Shown: positions 35,471-46,200 of the stretch, piece by piece
Layout: every line of letters starts with the position of its first letter
Position numbering within the stretch: the stretch's first letter is position 1
From: Polytrichum commune
Lineage: Eukaryota; Streptophyta; Polytrichopsida; Polytrichales; Polytrichaceae
DNA: 60,000 nt
Direction: 5' to 3'
Assembly: GCA_950295325.1 (NCBI GenBank)
Contig: OX485805.1
Coordinates: 44,418,758-44,478,757 of the forward strand
Program-made: the position numbers and the translations under genes
Notes under the pieces: generated by a model
What the model was told of the DNA's origin: nothing
Databases searched by the model: none
What the model saw: the letters and a program-made list of their open reading frames with translations, nothing else

Positions 35471-35658
35471 GTAAGCGATCTCACACCATTTTTTATGAAC
35501 GCTCGTTCGTAAACACTACATGCTCCAAACAATTTATCATGGGCAGCCGATACTTATGATTGTTTTGTGAATTATTTTGTTAGTATTTCCTCGCTCAAAG
35601 CCTTCATGTTTACGAACGCGCGTTCGTAAATGACTGAATCTTTGCCTTCTTATCTCAG
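35471..35658 (+). repeat. Gene II intron with two palindromes (element 2)
   Basis: GTAAGC donor, TATCTCAG acceptor before ATGCTGGG. Palindromes lie at 35492-35513 (one base changed) and 35609-35630. Confidence 0.85.
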
Positions 35659-37101
35659 ATGCTGGGCCTGTGCGTGAACACATATATTGACGTCGTCGAC
35701 GAGGAGGATTACAAGTTCCACAGGACAAAAGCGTCGACGATGGACCTAGCTGACATGTCCGTGCCCAGAACGGACTTCAACATGCCGGCCGACGAAGGTA
35801 TGCCGCCCATGGAAACAGACGACGACGAGCCTGGCCCCTCCGTCAACGTCAATGCCATCCTCCAGGCTTTGGATGTCACTCCTCTCCGGTTGTTGGCCCC
35901 ATCGGGGAAGCCTTCAGAATACCAAGGGACCCCGGCTAGATATACTGGATCCTCGGCGGGTACCACCCAGGATGTCCTCCCTGCGCTTACCTCAGGCGCG
36001 GAGCCCTTCGGCACGCCAGGAGGTTGTTCGACGTCAGTGTCCCCCAAGCAAAGGTTGGCGGTCCCGAAAATGGAGACCCTCGATGTCCTCGACCAACGCT
36101 CCCGTCCCACGTTGGACCTGTTCCGCAACACGCGACAGAGGATGAAGAAGACCCCGTACGTGGAGTTGCCCGAGGGGGCGATCATCGAGGTCTCCGACGA
36201 GGACGAGGGGGACATGGACATTATGGTCGAGCTTGGGGTGGAGTTCGACAAGAACAAGAGGGTCAAGGAGGAGGCCCTTTCCGTCGCCGAGCTTAACGCA
36301 AAGCTCGAGCAGAAGATGAAGGAAGACATGGCTGCGGCTGCAGAGGAGAATGCCCGGAAAATGAGAAAAATTGAGGAGGAGCTGAAGTCCTCCAACGAGA
36401 AGACGGACGCCATACTGGCGATGCTGACCAGACTGCAAAACTTTGCAGTGGCCCCTCAGGCAGCATTCCCATTCCCTGCGGGATACCCCACGCACGGTCC
36501 TTTCCCGGGAGGACCTTCCTACCAGCCAGCGCCCCACCCAACGCCGGTGGGGACTCCTCCACCCCCTACAATGCCCACGGACACCGCCAACATACACGAC
36601 GCAGTCTCGGCGGCTATCCGTGAGGACGAGGATTTACGAACGCACGTTCATGAATCTTCAGGTCCAACAGTCCTCACCCCACCCCCACCAAGGGTAGGAC
36701 TGCCTTCACAGACGGACACGGCACCTTTCATCGTCGTCCCCAGTTTACTAGATAGGACAAGGGGCGATGATACTGCGCGACACACTGACTTGGTCATTGT
36801 GGAGGACACGCAGGGGAGCCCGAGTGACACCGCAGGCGTCCAGAGGATGGACGTCGAGGACAGCCCCGCGGAAGACCGCCATCCCTCCGCATACATTGGG
36901 GACGTGCACATGGAGACTCTCGACCTGGGTGGCGAGGAGGACGACATACAGCAGACCCAGGCATCTCAGGCGGCGCGTGCTGACGACCTAATGGAGACTG
37001 AGGCACCTGCGGCGGCGGATGTGACGAACGCACGTTCGTTAATCGATGAGGAGGGAGCTGCCGCTCAATCCAGCGCCGCTCCCCCTCCCTCCGATGACGA
37101 G
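35659..37101 (+). pseudogene. Gene II acidic/proline-rich coiled-coil exon (element 2)
   Basis: 481 codons, open, ending GACGAG|GTAACT. It starts MLGLCVNTYIDVVDEEDYKF. An acidic and Pro-rich stretch follows, then MKKTPYVELPEGAIIEVSDE, a coiled coil at about exon residues 205-255 (VAELNAKLEQKMKEDMAAAA and onward), a Pro-rich linker and an acidic tail ending PPPSDDE. Palindromes inside the coding sequence at 36635-36656 and 37021-37041 encode LRTHVHES and TNARS. The tail is 13 codons longer than in element 1. No enzymatic motif is visible. It probably links the exon 1-2 module to the phosphatase-like domain. Confidence 0.7.
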
Positions 37102-37692
37102 GTAACTCATCTTTGAGACTACCGCATGCATTTACGAACGCGCGTTCGTAACATCTCTAACCACATGCGTTGTATTTTTGGCGCGTTATATACATCGGCA
37201 TCCGAGACCTCCGATAGCCCATTTTTGCGTCCTTCCTTAGGTCGACCAGTTTTGTAGGACACGACATCCTGTTGCCCTAGGAACCTGTACGATAGTTTAT
37301 CATCTGAGACAAACTGTAAATTTTCACGGAATTCATATAAATGAAACATTTTTTTGCATCGAATCGCGTCGTCTCGCATTGGTTGTTTTGTGTATGTTCA
37401 TGCGGGTTCAAATCTGTTGTGCAATTCTGCCTCGTTCACGAACGGACGCTCGTAAAAGGATGCCACCCCGCGACCATCTATTTCACGAAGGCCCGTTCGT
37501 AAATGCACTATGCGGTTCATTCACAAATGAACGTTCGTGAATGGTGCGCATGGTCACTGCTGACTTTTCACGAACGATCGTTCGCAAATGTACCCTTGTT
37601 CTCGCCCTTCGTCTTTTTCCATACTGCATCTTCATGTTTGCTAAATTCTTTATTGGATCATAGCATTAAACTAGTCGAATTGTTAATCACAG
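37102..37692 (+). repeat. Gene II intron with five palindromes (element 2)
   Basis: Palindromes lie at 37130-37150, 37435-37455, 37481-37502, 37518-37540 and 37567-37588. The last four are partly decayed, with TCACGAA or CACAAAT arms. The intron is about 0.5 kb longer than in element 1, where only one palindrome (16702-16721) and no acceptor remain. Confidence 0.8.
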
Positions 37693-38460
37693 GACCCCCC
37701 GGAGATAGGTCGCAACCCCTCCACCAGTGGACCTCAGACCCGAAACAAGCCGTTCATCGTGTTTGACCTCAACGGGGTGTTGTGTCACACCGAACACATC
37801 CCGAGGGTCCCCACGCGTCCCTTCCGTCACCCCGACGAAAGGGACTATGACGGCGAGCTCGACACCCTAATAAACCGCAAGGCTGTCCGCGCCCGTCCTG
37901 GCTTGCGCGACTTCCTTCGCGAGGTGGTCGAGTTCGCCCACGTCATTGTGTGGAGCTCCATGGTCATGGAGAACACGGAACCCATCGTCGACTTCCTATT
38001 CCGTGATCTCCCGAGCCCTTGCCTTGTCCTCGGGCAAGAGGACTGCGATGAACTACTCGACGAAAAGGGTCTACCGGTTCCCAAGTTCGGCGGCCGAGGC
38101 AGAGGACAACAGTTCCTCAAGGTCCTCAGGTCCAGACTTTGGCGCGGCGTCCCCCGGCTTCAGGGGACCCCCCACGGGTGGTGGCCTACTCCGGAGAACA
38201 CTCTCCTGGTCGACGATAGCCCCGCCAAGAGCGTTTTGAACCCCCCGGGCAACGTCATCTTTCCCGACACGTGGACCGGCGATAGGAAGGACACATTTTT
38301 GGTCGATACGCTAGCGCCGTACCTTAGAAGGCTTGTGCTCCACGCCGGTAGCATCCCCTTTTTTGTTAGGTCCAACCCCATCGGCAATGCGGGACTAAGC
38401 CCCCGCGATAATGTATACAAGAGCATCATGAGGCTCGCAAAATTTAATAAACTCATTTGA
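37693..38460 (+). pseudogene. Gene II FCP1/NIF-type phosphatase-like exon (element 2)
   Basis: The exon begins GACCCCCCGGAG after AATCACAG and is open to TGA at 38458-38460. It encodes VFDLNGVLCHTEHIPRVPTR (HAD motif I), HVIVWSSMVMENTEPIV, a GQEDCDE insertion region, TPENTLLVDDSPAKSVLNPP (motif IV) and FLVDTLAPYLRRLVLHAGSI, the layout of CTD-phosphatase-like (NIF) domains, which remove phosphate from phosphoserine. Motif I is D-L-N-G-V: the nucleophile Asp is present, the second Asp is Asn. Plant NIF-like proteins with DINGLL or DLNGLL motifs are known, so this may be a captured host domain. An alternative donor AAT|GTATAC at 38412 would join it to the tail exons. The exon itself is intact. 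Confidence 0.8.
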
Positions 38461-38570
38461 AATATCTTCATGTATGTGCGTGTTATCATTTGGTTCACAT
38501 ATCTAACGCTTCATCCGTTTTTGGATGTCTTTGTTGTCTGTGTTGTTGTTATTGTTGTTGTTCCCCATAG

Positions 38571-39551
38571 TTTGCCCCCATATGTGACGCCCCCGTCCTC
38601 GACGGCCTTTCCCGTCCCCCCTCGTCCCCAGGCTCCCCTTCCCGCGGCGTGACGTATTCCGTGATCCCCTCACTCTACCACTTCTCGGCGGTCGACGCGG
38701 CCTTGGCCGTGGATTACTCCCGGGACGTCGACGACGGTGTTGTCAACAGCCCGCCCCCTAGGGTTGTCCCCCGGGCGTTCGCCCCGTCGCCCTCCCCCCT
38801 CTCCAAGGAGAAGCGGACGCTCGTTCGTTTGGGGCATGTGTCGCCCTCGAGGGACGACGCCGTCGCTCGTCGTGGGCCGAGCCGACGTCTCCACCTGGAA
38901 GCAACCCGGTGCAACCCCTCCCCCGTCGTCCCCGTTCCTCATCCTGCAAACCCATCCCCGGTCGTTGGCCCTCCTTGCCATGCTTCCCCCACATTACTGA
39001 ACAGTGCCGCAATTCAACCGGATTCGTATGCTCTCCTCGACGCCCCCATCGTCTTGGGGATCGATGTCACCAAATCCAAGGTGCCCTTCTTTGTCCCTAA
39101 ACCCATATTCACCGTTGCTTTCCTCTTTGTCTGCGCGTGCCAAGAGGTTTACGAGCGCCCATCCCAAACCGCCCTTCCTCATTTTCCCCACTCCGTTCTT
39201 ATTGTTATCTTCCTATGGCGTTTTTGGTAGGTGGCTCCCCGCTCGCTTGGTGGCCAACCCTCCTCAACTTCGTCATTGCCAAGGCACGCCCTCAAGGCCG
39301 CATCTTCCGAGTGCGATCGTTCTCTGGCCCTCCGGAGAAGCGCAAGACGTTCCCTTTCGCAAACGCCCTCGTATTCTACTTATAATACCACCTCGTACAA
39401 TTCGGGAGCGCGTCCTGAAACATGCAAGAACGACACATATTCCTTTCCAGGCAACACACAAGGATACAGTCGTGGGCCTGAGATTTTTAAAGCCATGGAG
39501 GCCGCCAAAAAAAAGGACTTAGCCGCAAAAAAAAATAGTGGGTCGGACTAG
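38571..39551 (+). other. Possible alternative 3' exons of gene II (element 2)
   Basis: Exon 38571-39080 (170 codons) opens after TTCCCCATAG and ends AAG|GTGCCC. Exon 39231-39551 (106 aa plus stop) opens after TTTTTGGTAG. Both join in phase 0 to the donor at 38412. The residues are Ser/Pro/Arg-rich and low in complexity. The last exon is well conserved with element 1 (SQTPSYSTYNTTSYNSGARP and AMEAAKKKDLAAKK). The weak GTGCCC donor and the conserved stop at 38460 leave it open whether they are translated. Confidence 0.4.
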
Positions 39552-39910
39552 TGTGACTAGAACGTACTAGTGGGACGGACTCCCTAAATGGGCTTAGGTG
39601 TAGAACATATTTAAGTGCTTACTTTCTATGCTATTCCAAGTTACTCAAGACATTGATGGTATTTCCATTATAATTGTATTTCTATCCCAATTAATTCATT
39701 CAACTTCCATTCATTCTTCGCATCTTCCCTTCCATTCATAACGAGTTGTCATTTCATACGCAACTATTTTCATGTATGACTCACATTTTTGTTCACTTCC
39801 ATGCCTTTATGTATAATAATAGTAGCATACCATTATACATATGGGATTTTTAATCGTCATTACTGGTCCATTTTTGAAATGTGCATCCTTATATAGTCTC
39901 ATAATCAACC

Positions 39911-39939
39911 AAAAGTCTCCAAATACCGAATATAGTGTT
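39911..39939 (-). repeat. Terminal inverted repeat of element 2, gene II side
   Basis: Read on the minus strand it begins AACACTATATTCGGTATTTG and continues into GTTGATTATGAGACTATATA, as at the left end of element 1. TGAT follows at 39940-39943. Confidence 0.9.
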
Positions 39940-39943
39940 TGAT

Positions 39944-40094
39944 AAAAGCATAAAGGACATGGTAGTAGCAAATGTGGTGGCCCATTTAATATGTCCAACA
40001 CTAATTATCAAAGAATTGAAATTTAGTGTTGACCATGATAGTGTAACAACACTATATTATACAATCAAACACTAAATATCATATTTAGTGTAGT
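39944..40094. mobile_element. MITE copy, right part, split by element 2
   Basis: It continues the MITE broken at 24239 (CACTAATTATCAAAGAATTG, then CACTAAATATCATATTTAGTG and the AGTGTAGT end). It aligns with 47620-47774 of the intact copy. Confidence 0.75.
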
Positions 40095-41292
40095 GTATTA
40101 TAGCCATGTGGTCGCATGTTTTGCTAGTAGTATCAATAATTGATAGTATGAGCTTCCCATAAATTAAGTTAGTGCGATATGGATTATTTAGGAGTCGATA
40201 TTGTTTGTGTATATAATGCATTGAAGTAACGATCTAAACCCTAAGCCCGCAAACCACATAGACAACTTTCACAAACTCTATACCCTAACCCCAAACCCTA
40301 AACCCTAAACCCTACATCTTTTTATCTTACCAACCTTTCTTATATATGGCCATGTTGTGGTCTATGCGCATCATGTCAAAATGGTCTACGAATGTTGGTT
40401 CGATTGGAACTTACCTTATTTGGGTCATAGCAACTATAATAATCTAGACTCATGCCAATAATTGTCATTTTGATATAAAACATTGGTTTAGGGGGTGAAG
40501 AATGAATTTTGAAATGCTAGCCCTTTCACCTTAATAGTTTTGAGTGCAATTTGATCACAAAATACACACTTAGTCTTATTATAACATGAATGGTTTAAGA
40601 CTTCAACTTAAATCAACAGTTTAAGCTATGGTCATGCACATACTTCTTGTTGCAAATAATACAAATATATAATTGTAAGTGCATACTATTGTATGCACCA
40701 TTCCAAATTAGTTATCCATTTCCACACCATGGTGGACCTAAAGTGAATTTCCAATAGGACGTCAAGTCATTTAATTAGGTGTCAACTTGAACTAACGATC
40801 GAATACTAGTGCATTAAATTTTAATTTTCACCAATGATGAATTGCAACAATGAGTCATATTAATATGGGGCGATGTTTGGTGAGCCTCCAGTTCCAAATG
40901 TCCTCAATTTACCTAGCACAAGCCACTATGGATTAAGCGACTTTTTATTGGTATTCATGCACTTGGTGACCATATTACAAGCATTTTTTTATGTGAATCA
41001 TATGATACCTACAATTTTAGGGGATTCCACAATATGTTCTTAGCCACTCTTACCTCATTGTGTGTGTGAATATATATATCACTTAGACCTTCATCAATTC
41101 ACTTGGACTTCACACCTTAGTTGCAAATAATTTAATACTCAATGTTAACCCATCAACCCATATATATATAATATAATAACTCATATATAAAATAGTAAAA
41201 TGTAAATTATACACATATATACACATATATACACATATATATACATATATATACATATATACATATATACATATATACATATATATACATAT

Positions 41293-41325
<33 letters not shown>

Positions 41326-41620
41326 CATATATACATATATACATATACATATATACATATACATATATATATATACATATATACATATATACATATATAC
41401 ATATATACATATATATACATATATACATATACATATATATACATATATATATATACATATAGACATATAGACATATTTTCGTGCGACCTTGGTAACAACT
41501 AAGGTGTGCGACGGATTTATAGATTTACAATATGTTGCGTGCACGCAACACATGTTCTATACATAATGCTATTTATATATTGCGCATGGATGAAATGGCA
41601 TATTGTTAGGTCAAAGTAGG
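40095..41620. other. Central non-coding region of element 1 with telomere-like run and microsatellite
   Basis: No gene. CCCTAAACCCTAAACCCT and neighbours at 40283-40313 form a short telomere-like run, with a counterpart at 30193-30210. A long ATACATAT microsatellite fills about 41160-41470; the Tyr/Ile-rich minus-strand frames there are artefacts of the repeat. Confidence 0.75.
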
Positions 41621-41624
41621 CGGC

Positions 41625-41850
41625 GGGAATCCGCTTTTTAAATAGCATCCAAGGGATTTTGAACCATCGGGGGAAAGGTACTTAAAGCTCTTCCCCCCAC
41701 AGAAGAGCTCTTTTCTGCGGCACATCCAAGTGTGCGCTCCACAGACCTGATTGGAACGCGCTCAAACCATTTTCTTGTGCGCCAACCCCACACCTCCCAG
41801 GTCCACTACAGACTGCACATACCCGTATATACCACCGCAAATACCGGACG
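41625..41850 (+). promoter_or_regulatory. Probable gene I transcription start region (element 1)
   Basis: GGGAATCCGCTTTTTAAATAGC, CCAAGGGATTTTGAACCATC, GTACTTAAAGC and AGAGCTCTTTTCTGCGG are shared, in inverse, with 28985-29170 of element 2. A plausible leader donor (CCCAG|GTCCAC) lies at about 41800. Confidence 0.45.
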
Positions 41851-43146
41851 TTTACGAACGCACGTTCGTAAACGTGAATTGGTAGCACATGCAGAAGAGG
41901 TACATAGAGATGATGTGAATTGTTTACGTAAGTTGTTCACAATCATACTCGACATTGAGTTACTTATAGACAGAACTAAGCACGAAAATTGTGTCGATTA
42001 TATACGAACGTACGTTCGTATATCTGCCTTCAAGACCCAGACGCGCATGAGTTCCCGTGTAACCGTTTTCTCCAACGGAACATTTGATGATGGGATATTT
42101 ACGAACGTGCGTTCGTAAATATCACCTGGGATTATTTTTCAAGAATCCATAAACATTCCTTAATTTATACACTTCTGTGCATTGGCCACGTTAACAATAT
42201 GGAAGTTAAATACGAACGCTCGTTCGTATTTCTCACTACCATTTATGTCCACAGAGAATTATGTTTTCCAATTTTACGAACGCATGTTCGTAAATACCAC
42301 CTGTCCACCGTCCATGCATCCACCAACAGAACTGTTAACGCAAGCATGTGTGGAGGACTACACCATGTTTAGGATAGATACGAACGCTCGTACGTATTTG
42401 GCACTACCATTTATGTCCACGGAGAATTATGTTTTTGAATTTTACGAACGCACGTTCGTAAATACCACCTGTCCACCGGCCACGCATCCACCAACATACC
42501 TGTTGACGCAAGCATGTGTAGAGGACTACACCGTGTTAATGATAGATACGAACGCTCGTTCGTATCTGTTCAATCACGATTTTAGTGATAGATGTCGATT
42601 GTCATTTTCCACTGGATATTGAATTTCATGTATCCCTGTAACGTGGCTATAGATATCTCTATTCGGACGTGTCCAATCATTTTTGCCTAACAATGTCACG
42701 GCTGTAACATACATATGATCGGTCGTATGCATCCGCCCCTATGTTTCGGCTGGAACTTACGAACGATCGTTCGTGTACATAAGCCCTCCATTTCGGCTGT
42801 AGCTAACGAACGATCATTCGTAAACTCTCGCCCATCAAATACACGCCCCTCAAATATGATGCTTACTGCATGTGAATAAAGTGGCAAGTATATTTTTGGT
42901 GTTCTTATAATATGTCCCATTTAGATTTTATTGTATATTGGGTTGATGTTTTCGTCCTCGCGTTCGTGAATATATGTGCTTGTGTTGTCCCTTGGTGGTG
43001 GAAAACCATTCCAATGTTTTATTTGCGACTCCACCCAAAGCCCTTCATGGGTAATATATATCGGAATGGGGTTCCGTTGTGCAGGGACGTCTGAGTCCCG
43101 TGTAGGATTTGTATGTCATGGGGATGTTGTCGAACGCACGTTCGTC
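41850..43146 (+). repeat. Palindrome cluster upstream of gene I (element 1), 11 copies
   Basis: Copies lie at 41850-41871, 42001-42022, 42098-42119, 42208-42230, 42273-42295, 42378-42398, 42441-42462, 42545-42567, 42757-42776, 42804-42824 and 43131-43146. A tandem unit of about 168 bp spans 42200-42567 (2.2 copies, each with two palindromes). The unit is unrelated to the 383-bp unit at the same place in element 2. Confidence 0.88.
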
Positions 43147-43288
43147 TTCATATGTGAGGTCCCTCAACGGTGTGTCGAGTGTTGGTTGTGATTTTTCAGC
43201 CATATATGTAGGCATATCTCGTATCCACTTTTGTATGCATTGCGGTTGTTGGTGTGTTGGTCATTTATTGGTGGTTTGTTTAGGTTGG

Positions 43289-46200
43289 ATGGCGATGCAC
43301 GTTGGATATAGTTCATTGGAGTTGTCCACAAAAGCTTCCTCTTCCGATGGTGACTGTGAACTATCTTCGGCATCGGCGGGTAGTCATGGCATGGCAAATG
43401 CCATGGGTGGGTTTGTGGATGCATCCTCCCATGAATCATTTGAAGCGCACGAACAATCTGTACGTTCCGGGGATGATAATGATGACATTCCGTTATGTGC
43501 CGGTTTCGGGCCTTGATGTTGTTCTTTTCAACGATGTTGGTGTCCCGGTGGCAGATGGCATATGTAGAAACTCCGATCCCCGTGATTGTGTGGATGCCAA
43601 CCCCCTTGGTCCCGATGATGTGGGTGTGTGCATCTTGAATTCTTTGCTTCCGCTTGACGTCCCGGTGACATGGAGATTTTCCTTGCGTCGATGGCCTCTT
43701 TGTCGGGTTCTCCATGACGAAGTAAGCTTGTTGGACCATGAGCGGCGCCATAAGCAAACGCAATTAGCTTTGTTGGCCAAAATACGTCCTCGCAAAGGCC
43801 TACGCAGATATAATTCTAACCGTGTGCCTCGTGGAGATAAAGAACGTCGACGGGATCGCATATTGGGAGACGAATCTATCCGTCTTGTGTCCGCCAAGGA
43901 CTGTTGCGAGAGGAAATGTTGCCAATTTTTCCCGCGGGAGAAAATTAAGTCCCTACGTCAAGAGATGTGGCTTGCGGATTTCCGTATGAGATCGGCAAAG
44001 AAACTCGAGGTCCACAGAAATGTCCACATTGACACCCATGGGCATAAGGTGGTCACACTTGAGAATGTGGAAGTGTGTTGTACTGCGTGGTATACTATCC
44101 ACGCCGTGTCAAAGTCTGACTTTTATAGGTTTCAAAAGTATTCATCGTTGGGTCGCCCCTCTCGATTTCATGGCAATTCGGGCACAAACAAACCTAGGGA
44201 GGCTACACTCCAAGCCTCCGCGACACTCTCCACCATCATAGTCCCATTGGCCGATGCAATGCCCCACAAGACGAGGACATTGTCGTCAGGGGAGAAAGTT
44301 GTACAAATGGTGTTGCCCACGGGTACAAAATGGAAGAACATATTAACGGACATCAATGAAGTGGGTCGCATAGCGGGATGTGGGCCCATTTCTTTGTCCA
44401 AGTTGAGTGTGATTAAAAACCAACAGTTTGCCGAATACATTTTGAAGAGACCTGGGGACAAGTTCGCTAGGTGTACGACGTGTGAAAAATACAAAGGTCT
44501 TCGAGACGCCCACCCCATAGGCACCGAATCCCACACTAGACACCAAGCAAAATATATTGAACATGTCAACAACCAAGAGGCTCACCGTCAAGATTACTAC
44601 AAGAACCGTGCTCTATCCATAATGAGGCCTACAGAGGTTCTAACAATCATCCATGATAAAATGGACCACGCCAAGACCGCATGCCCTTGTTATGCACGCA
44701 AAATAAAGGCCACGGATGGTCTCTTCAAGTTGCCCGTATCTGTCATAGGTTTGTATTGAATCACAAATAATCTGTATTCAAATTCTCTCAAATTTTACTG
44801 GGTTTGTTTGCCAAATGTCCAATTTCATACCTCCGTTTGGAGTTGTCGTTGTTATTGTTGTTGTTCAAGCATCGTTTGTTTTTTTCCGCAGGGATGATTG
44901 TCCACGGCCATGGAAACGTAAAGTATGCCCATTATGGGTTGGATTTTTACCCTGGCGATGTTAACCACACAGTGGGTTCATTTGCAAAACTCTTGCGCGA
45001 TCTGGAGAAGCCGCCGTTACATTCATCACGTGCACTTTTTGATGGTTGTGGAACGACACCCCTTTACGAAGCAGTGCTTGCGGGGAAGGAGGTTTGTATG
45101 TCGTCATTGCCAGAACCACCGGGAGAACCTATTTGTGCAAAACCATTGCCTCCAACTCTTCACGTTCAACTTGATAATTGCGCGAAAGACAACAAATGTC
45201 GATATGTATTTTGTTATTGGTCATTGCTCGTGGCGAAAGGAATCTTCAAGGAGGTGTTTGTGTCGTTTTTTATGGTGGGACATACACACGACGACATTGA
45301 TGCATCATTCGGACGGTGGAGCATGAAGTTGCATGAAGAAGATTTTCCAACCATACCTCTTCTTATGAAATCGTATATGGATTTGGACCATATGCCAGTA
45401 ATTCCGCACTTGATTGAGGAAGTACCAGATTTCAAGGCCTTCATCAAGTCATACATGTTGAAGGGAGGGGACCGTTTGGTGGGGCATACCAAAGCACAAC
45501 AATTCCGATTCTATATAAGGGATGATGGTCTCCCAGCCATGCAATTCAAGCTTTTGTGCACATCTCCTAATTGGGGCCCGGATGATGGTATACTTGTATG
45601 GCGTCAAGACAATGATGGCAAATGTTTGCTCCCGGATGGGGATCCAAAGCCTTGCAAACCCGACCCCATGAGGAATGGGCCAGAGATCATCAAAGGCATA
45701 TCCGGATTCATTGAATATTGGAAGGAGTTGTGTGAGGAGGACATCACTAGACGTGTTAGAGATACTCATGAACCTTTGATTGCGTATTGGGATCGCATTC
45801 GTTCCGCCCTAATGACACTTGGTGGTGACACCCGTACAACTTTAACACAAGGATTTTGGCCACAAAGTCGTTTGACGTTTGTCGAGTCCGACACCATGGT
45901 TTTTAGCAATGGAGACGTTCGTGAAGAGTTCGCAATGGACGAGCATTACGTTGGCCCTGCCCGCAATCGACCGGCACCGTCGTTTCGTGTAGGTGTTGAT
46001 TGCCATGAAGGTTATTTGGTCCTTGTACGAGCAGGGGATGAGGAACATCCCAAGCCAATTTGGTTGGTGAAAGCATTGTCTTCACCCAATTTTGTTCGAA
46101 CTAGCCCCAACTTTCGTCAGATTGAGGTGGAATATTGTCGTCCAAGTACTAAAGACCAGAACGTGCTACGCACTTATTTAGGTTGGGACACCAAAAAGAA

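Larger units (their letters stand above)
32727..39551 (+). pseudogene. Gene II of element 2 (all exons), damaged
   Basis: Exons are 32727-34021, 34145-35470, 35659-37101, 37693-38460, with possible alternative tail exons 38571-39080 and 39231-39551. All introns are phase 0 and the internal exons are multiples of three. With the phosphatase exon as the end, the product would be about 1,600 residues; with the tail exons instead, about 1,870. Lesions relative to element 1 are a 1-bp deletion near 32915, a TAA at 33233-33235 in a lysine run, and an acceptor changed from AG to AA before the second exon (34143-34144). The introns between the first four exons hold two, two and five palindromes; the last two introns hold none. 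The combination of a DGQHS-type module and an FCP1-type phosphatase in one transposon protein is not one I know. Confidence 0.75.
24240..39939. mobile_element. Element 2: complete-length 15.7-kb TIR transposon nested in element 1
   Basis: The ends AACACTATATTCG...CGAATATAGTGTT are flanked by TGAT on both sides. It is inverted relative to element 1: gene I on the minus strand at the left (27766 to 24645), gene II on the plus strand at the right (32727 to 39551). The left end carries AGACTTT-TG-AAAGTCT after the TIR, the gene I-side end type also seen at the right end of element 1. The right end is the gene II-side type. Both genes align with those of element 1 along their length and carry different lesions. 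The central region, 27.8-32.7 kb, holds palindrome clusters, a relic of another gene II-side end, a telomere-like run and a C-rich block. Confidence 0.9.

Noticed and set aside
41110-41553. A 147-codon Tyr/Ile/Met-rich minus-strand frame.
   Set aside because: It is the translation of the ATACATAT microsatellite.
22141-42622. Many small frames starting or ending with YERAFV, YERTFV or TNARS.
   Set aside because: These peptides are the translation of the palindrome ACGAACG-NN-CGTTCGT in different frames. Apart from the two copies in the gene II coiled-coil exon they are not coding.
43302-44759. Gene I of element 1 starting at an ATG at 43302.
   Set aside because: The first 60 or so codons of that frame are out of register with the homologous protein of element 2; the true start is at 43289 and the frame change reflects the 17-bp deletion near 43507.
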